A model generated the notes under the pieces. It saw nothing but the letters and a program-made list of their open reading frames with translations, had not been told where the DNA came from and did no database searches. From Helicobacter sp. (GTDB lineage: Bacteria > Campylobacterota > Campylobacteria > Campylobacterales > Helicobacteraceae), in contig NZ_JAAVGY010000058.1 in NCBI RefSeq assembly GCF_014799995.1, positions 1-56,461 of the forward strand: a stretch of 56,461 nucleotides of DNA, in the 5' to 3' direction. Positions within the stretch are counted from its first letter, which is position 1; each line of letters opens with the position of its first letter. Positions 52,553-56,461 of this stretch are shown here, in pieces. A program made the translations under genes and the position numbers.

Positions 52553-53974
52553 ATGTCAAAACTTTCTTGCATTATTATTGACCACATTAATTCTAGCGAC
52601 CAATATTTTCTCTCAGAACAATACAATATTATTGCTTTAGTTACTAGAGATATTGAAGCAGCAAGAGTCAAATATGGAACATTTTGCGAACACTTTCTCT
52701 CCTTTAAAGTAACACAAAATTTTGAAGATAACTACAAAAATAATTACAATCTCACTTATGCTGATATAGAAAATTTTAGATCAACTCAACTAAAAATTGA
52801 ACATGGATTGCAAAGAAAATTTACAGATATGGGTACTATCCAACAAAAATATCTTAACGCTCTTGCGTATTGGTTAGAAATTTTTGAATCGCACACGGTA
52901 GACGCTGTAATATTGATGGGACAAAATCACTCAATGCCTTATGATTGCATTCCTATTGATATTGCTGTCTTTAAAAATATTCCCACCTTTAATATTTGCA
53001 CTCCTTTAGGATATGGCAGTGTTTCTCTTGTGCAAATTATTTCATTGAATCAAAAGAAATTTATCAAAATCAACAACAGCTCAAAACACTTGCACAACAT
53101 ACATACTTTTGTAAATGGGTTACAAGAATATTATCAGAAAAATCTATTTAAAAAGAAAAGGATTGGCTTTGCACACCCATATAAATTCTTTTTTAAAAAG
53201 CAGGTTAGAAATTTTCCATACTTCATTGCTGATATTTTAAAAACTCCTTATCAAAAATACAGACAATCTTTCATCAAACAGCCATTGCTTACAAGAGGTG
53301 AAATCTTTACTTCTAGCATATATGTAAAAAATCTCAAAAAACTATATGACAAAATATCAATAACCCCATCTTTAGAGCAAAACTATATTTATTATTCGCT
53401 GCACCAAGAACCAGAAGCAAGCATTATGGCTACAACCACTTTAAATGCTCAACTTTTTATTATACAATGGCTATCTGAATGCTTGCCGAAAAATTGGAAA
53501 CTATACATCAAAGAACATCCAAGCACTTTCTTCTGCTATGATACAAATGATTATTTTCTGAAAAACATTCATTACTTTAGAAGTCCATATTTTTACAAAC
53601 AAATACAACTGCTTCCAAATACTTGTTTAATAAGTATTGAGATGTCAAGCAATATACTAATACAAAATGCAAAAGCAGTTGCATCTATATGTGGTTCTGC
53701 GCTTTTGGAATCTATTATGATTCATAAGCCTATAATAATATTTGGGGAAAATACATTATGCCTTGAACTGCTTAAAGACGCTTTTAAAATTAACTCAAAA
53801 AACTCACTTCAAGAAGCTATCAATAAAATAGGGGGGTATTCGCCCTCTTATTCAGACTTCGACGAAGTAATATCCAACTTCACTCTTTTAAGCAACGATA
53901 TCAATTTCAAACAGAAAATGAAACAAATCATCTTAAATTCTATTGTTCAACAAATTAATAAAGATGCAAATTAA
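52553..53974 (+). CDS. Capsule polysaccharide synthesis-like protein
   Basis: Encodes 473 residues from ATG 52553, one base past the glycosyltransferase stop; an earlier in-frame start (52541) has no support. The C-terminal half resembles the KpsC/KpsS-type capsule synthesis fold: LHQEPEASIMAT, KLYIKEHPSTF and SICGSALLESIMIHKPIIIFG. The N-terminal half has no motif I can name. No membrane helix is apparent. It is AT-rich and fits transfer of a sugar or linker onto a surface polymer, by inference from family resemblance. It overlaps the next gene by 11 bases. Confidence 0.75.
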   Translation: MSKLSCIIIDHINSSDQYFLSEQYNIIALVTRDIEAARVKYGTFCEHFLSFKVTQNFEDNYKNNYNLTYADIENFRSTQLKIEHGLQRKFTDMGTIQQKYLNALAYWLEIFESHTVDAVILMGQNHSMPYDCIPIDIAVFKNIPTFNICTPLGYGSVSLVQIISLNQKKFIKINNSSKHLHNIHTFVNGLQEYYQKNLFKKKRIGFAHPYKFFFKKQVRNFPYFIADILKTPYQKYRQSFIKQPLLTRGEIFTSSIYVKNLKKLYDKISITPSLEQNYIYYSLHQEPEASIMATTTLNAQLFIIQWLSECLPKNWKLYIKEHPSTFFCYDTNDYFLKNIHYFRSPYFYKQIQLLPNTCLISIEMSSNILIQNAKAVASICGSALLESIMIHKPIIIFGENTLCLELLKDAFKINSKNSLQEAINKIGGYSPSYSDFDEVISNFTLLSNDINFKQKMKQIILNSIVQQINKDAN

Positions 53975-54998
53975 ATTTTTTATTATTATCCCTATTTACA
54001 ATGTAGAATCATATTTGCCCAAATGTTTAGATTCCATCTCAAATCAAACTTATCCTCACTTTGAAGCAATTTTAATCAATGATGGCAGCACAGATTTTAG
54101 TGAAAAAATCGCTCAAGAATATGCAAACAAAGACCAAAGATTTATACTTTTCTCTCAAGAAAATCAAGGGTTATCGTTGGCAAGAAATAGAGGGCTAGAA
54201 GCAGTCAAAGATAAAATAACGAATTTTGATTCTACAAACAAAGATAAATTCTATATTTGTTTTGTGGATTCTGATGACTATTGGGAAAAAGACGCATTAG
54301 AAATTTTCTCACAAATTGTTTTTTCAAATACAGATAAAAATATAGAAATCATTATGACAGATTCTATTTTTAAAATACAATCCCAATCAAAAATATTAAT
54401 AAAACATTATTTCTTGAAAAATGAGCAAATTTTGGAAAACACCGTTGCTCCCACATTATTGATAGAATACCTAAAAGATAATTTGCACTCTGTTCCACAA
54501 TTTGTTTTTCAAGCCAAATTTCTTTTTAAATCCAAAACAGCTTTCATACCTCATATCATTCACAAAGACAATCCTTTTTGTTTGGAAATAATTTTAAAAA
54601 CAAAGGCAATCTATATCAACTCCAAACCATATTATAATTACACTTTTAATGATAATTCAATTACTAAACAACAAATGTCACTATCATATATAAAGAAAAA
54701 AATATACTCTTATTACACAATTATTAAATATTATGACGAAATTTTAGCTTACTATGATTCTCCTATCATTCAAAATCATATCAAATCACAAATAACTCTT
54801 TTACTACAATCCTTAATTCGATTTCTTCAAATCATTGGCTACTCTAAGGATTTGAAAATCTCTAAAGCAAATCTGTTGCCTTATGCTCGCTTTTTAAATT
54901 ATAGAAAAAGATTTTGTCTTCACTTTCCTTATGTTTATGGTCTGCCAAAAAGAATCAAACAATACTTAAAATCTAAATTCCAGACTGGGAAAATATAA
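53964..54998 (+). CDS. Glycosyltransferase family 2
   Basis: Encodes 344 residues from ATG 53964, inside the end of the previous gene. The GT-A domain starts FFIIIPIYNVESYLPKCLDS, with ILINDGSTD (nucleotide site), GLSLARNRGLEAV and CFVDSDDYWEKDAL (DXD-like). The C-terminal 130 residues are a helical tail typical of LOS/capsule GT2 enzymes. Its stop is followed directly by the next ATG (no gap), so it is co-translated with the downstream enzyme. Confidence 0.92.
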   Translation: MQIKFFIIIPIYNVESYLPKCLDSISNQTYPHFEAILINDGSTDFSEKIAQEYANKDQRFILFSQENQGLSLARNRGLEAVKDKITNFDSTNKDKFYICFVDSDDYWEKDALEIFSQIVFSNTDKNIEIIMTDSIFKIQSQSKILIKHYFLKNEQILENTVAPTLLIEYLKDNLHSVPQFVFQAKFLFKSKTAFIPHIIHKDNPFCLEIILKTKAIYINSKPYYNYTFNDNSITKQQMSLSYIKKKIYSYYTIIKYYDEILAYYDSPIIQNHIKSQITLLLQSLIRFLQIIGYSKDLKISKANLLPYARFLNYRKRFCLHFPYVYGLPKRIKQYLKSKFQTGKI

Positions 54999-56141
54999 AT
55001 GCGCATACTTTGTATTACCGACAAGCCATACAATGAAGAAGAATGCACGCTTAAAGGCGTTTTTGAGAAATATCTCTTAGAATATGCAGAAGTGCATTGT
55101 GCCTATTTCACTAAGGATTCCAGAGTCTGCCAACCCCAATTTAAAGCGAATCGCTTTATCCTACCCTATTCTACTAAGCATAGAAAATTTATCCAATGCT
55201 TTCTCAATCTTGGGGGAAACTTGCTAGATTATGATTACATCATCGTGCGCAATTTTTATGGAATCGCTAAGCAAATCCTACCTTTTCACAAACAGGTGAT
55301 TTTTTGGGAGACTTTTCCACATGATTACCGCAGGCTCTATGAGGCACAAAGGGACAAAAAGCACCTATGGCGCAAGAAGTTAGAATACAAGATTAAATTC
55401 TTTTTGCACAACAAAATCCTAAACAAATGTATAGCTTATATGGGCTCTACTTTACATTTTAAATCTTTTCATCAGCTAAATATCCCCATTTTTTCTCTCC
55501 CAAATGGTATTGACTTTGACCTTTTAGATTTAGAATCTATCTCGCACAATACACACTCCATAAATCAACCCTTAAAACTAATTTATATCGGCTCTATTGA
55601 CGCAAATAGAGAATTAGCAAAGATTGTAGAGGCAATTTCTGAAGCAAAAGGGGAGTTTGTCTTGGATATTTTTAGCGGAAGTTCTAATAAAGAAGTGGAA
55701 AAAATCCTCCACATTTCTACTCAAGATAGTAGAATCACACTTCACCCGCCCCTACCTTTTACAGAAATGCTTCAACGGCTAAGCATTTACGACATCGGAT
55801 TGGGCATTATTCCCAACACTCCCCTTTATAGTGTTTCTTCTCCGATTAAAGCAATGGAATATGCGGGCAATGGTGTGATTCCATTGCTCAATGATTTACC
55901 TGAATATTTGCGCCTCTTTGATGAATCCACTGCATTTTTTACACAAAATAGTCCAAACGCTATCACGCAAAGCATAGAAAGAATCTTAAATACACCCAAA
56001 GAACATTTACTTAGCAAAAAACAAGCCACTTTCAAAAACGCTCAAGCAAAAATGGATTATAAAGTCATTGCAAAAAATACCTATGAATTTTTGCTCTCTT
56101 TGCATTCCAACAATATACCAAACCAAATTTTAGGAGATTAA
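54999..56141 (+). CDS. Glycosyltransferase (GT4-like, GT-B fold)
   Basis: Encodes 380 residues. The C-terminal domain shows LIYIGSIDANRELAKIVEAI and the sugar-nucleotide region PLYSVSSPIKAMEYAGNGVIPLLND, with GT4-like EYAGNG in place of the usual EAMA-G-pattern. The N-terminal domain binds the acceptor (ILCITDKPYNEEECTLKGVF). It lies between two other polysaccharide genes with no spacing, so it belongs to one operon. Confidence 0.85.
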   Translation: MRILCITDKPYNEEECTLKGVFEKYLLEYAEVHCAYFTKDSRVCQPQFKANRFILPYSTKHRKFIQCFLNLGGNLLDYDYIIVRNFYGIAKQILPFHKQVIFWETFPHDYRRLYEAQRDKKHLWRKKLEYKIKFFLHNKILNKCIAYMGSTLHFKSFHQLNIPIFSLPNGIDFDLLDLESISHNTHSINQPLKLIYIGSIDANRELAKIVEAISEAKGEFVLDIFSGSSNKEVEKILHISTQDSRITLHPPLPFTEMLQRLSIYDIGLGIIPNTPLYSVSSPIKAMEYAGNGVIPLLNDLPEYLRLFDESTAFFTQNSPNAITQSIERILNTPKEHLLSKKQATFKNAQAKMDYKVIAKNTYEFLLSLHSNNIPNQILGD

Positions 56142-56461
56142 ATGCTAATTTATGTCAAAAGATACTTGGCAAAATTCCTTTGCGCCTTTATCCCTATTAA
56201 ATCCTTGCGTCAAAAATTACGCAAAAAGATAGAGAATCGTTGTATCACAATCACAAGAGATGCAATAGATTCTTTTATCCCTCATTCTATTGCACATTCT
56301 ATCAATACCTTTTGCAACGAGGATTTTTTAGCTCTAAACTTCGCCAAAGAGCATAATTTACCTATTACGCAAGAAATTTTGAATCTCTCCAATGCCTCAA
56401 AAACCTCTAAGCCTTATGTTGTAGAATCGCAAAAAGCCTTAAGATTAAGGACATTACTTAG
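56142..56461 (+). CDS. Partial gene at the window end, polysaccharide locus
   Basis: Open to the end of the window: 106 codons from ATG 56142, with TAGGAG upstream and no gap after the previous stop. It begins MLIYVKRYLAKFLCAFIPIK and continues LRQKLRKKIENR. Basic N-termini of this type are common in Helicobacter/Campylobacter LOS and capsule glycosyltransferases, but the catalytic part is not visible. The function is not assigned. Confidence 0.7.
   Translation, partial: MLIYVKRYLAKFLCAFIPIKSLRQKLRKKIENRCITITRDAIDSFIPHSIAHSINTFCNEDFLALNFAKEHNLPITQEILNLSNASKTSKPYVVESQKALRLRTLL

Overview
The window comes from a Helicobacter-type epsilonproteobacterium, probably an enterohepatic species. The strongest marker is a single uninterrupted rpoB-rpoC fusion (about 2,880 codons), a known trait of Helicobacter and Wolinella. 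Supporting signs are the AT-rich DNA, a MinC-LpxC-TsaB-like cluster, a thioredoxin with a CPDC active site, a TorA reductase paired with a monohaem cytochrome as in Campylobacter, and several long G/C tracts inside surface-glycan genes. The species cannot be fixed from the sequence alone.

Layout. 1-3400: a tandem array of paralogous small membrane proteins (one copy frameshifted), followed by a 311-residue protein with a hydrophobic hairpin whose 5' end is also present upstream as a truncated duplicate. I do not recognise these families; a toxin/immunity-like cassette is one hypothesis. 3449-4994: two transporter genes (MFS and AGCS) fused by a deletion into one decayed stretch. 5207-8406: a DMT-type membrane protein, a phase-variable glycosyltransferase (OFF), a PseI-type sialic-acid synthase, a hypothetical gene and tRNA-Asn. 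8551-17516: YebC, thioredoxin, an M23 peptidase-minC-lpxC-tsaB-like-CDF-AAA run, and an NSS transporter. 17604-20698: TMAO/DMSO reductase and its cytochrome. 20897-23701: a four-gene selenium-metabolism cluster (YedE/FdhT, YedF/FdhU, cysteine desulfurase-like, DUF3343-like) behind a structured leader. 23858-26816: glmS and galE.

26911-43681 is the core information-processing block on the minus strand: tRNA-Thr/Tyr/Gly/Thr, tuf, rpmG, tRNA-Trp, secE, nusG, rplK, rplA, rplJ, rplL, rpoBC, rpsL, rpsG, fusA. Two short genes, secE and rpmG, were read directly from the bases. The block has a consensus promoter ahead of the tRNA-tuf unit, a likely L10 leader ahead of rplJ and a hairpin between rplL and rpoBC. 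43857-49963 holds a TonB-dependent receptor with an internal G9 tract (ON), an unknown membrane protein, a 5-formyl-THF cyclo-ligase, a periplasmic metallo-beta-lactamase-fold protein, a repeat-bearing gap and RNase Y.

49994-56461 is a variable surface-polysaccharide locus: FkbM methyltransferase, class I methyltransferase, DXD glycosyltransferase, capsule-synthesis-like protein, GT2, GT4-like and a partial gene. Three of its first genes are switched OFF, by C10, G12 and (AT)9. With the C13 glycosyltransferase at 6.6 kb, four glycan-modifying genes are OFF in this sequence. The (AT)9 gene also lacks a normal start codon: AUA stands where ATG is expected.
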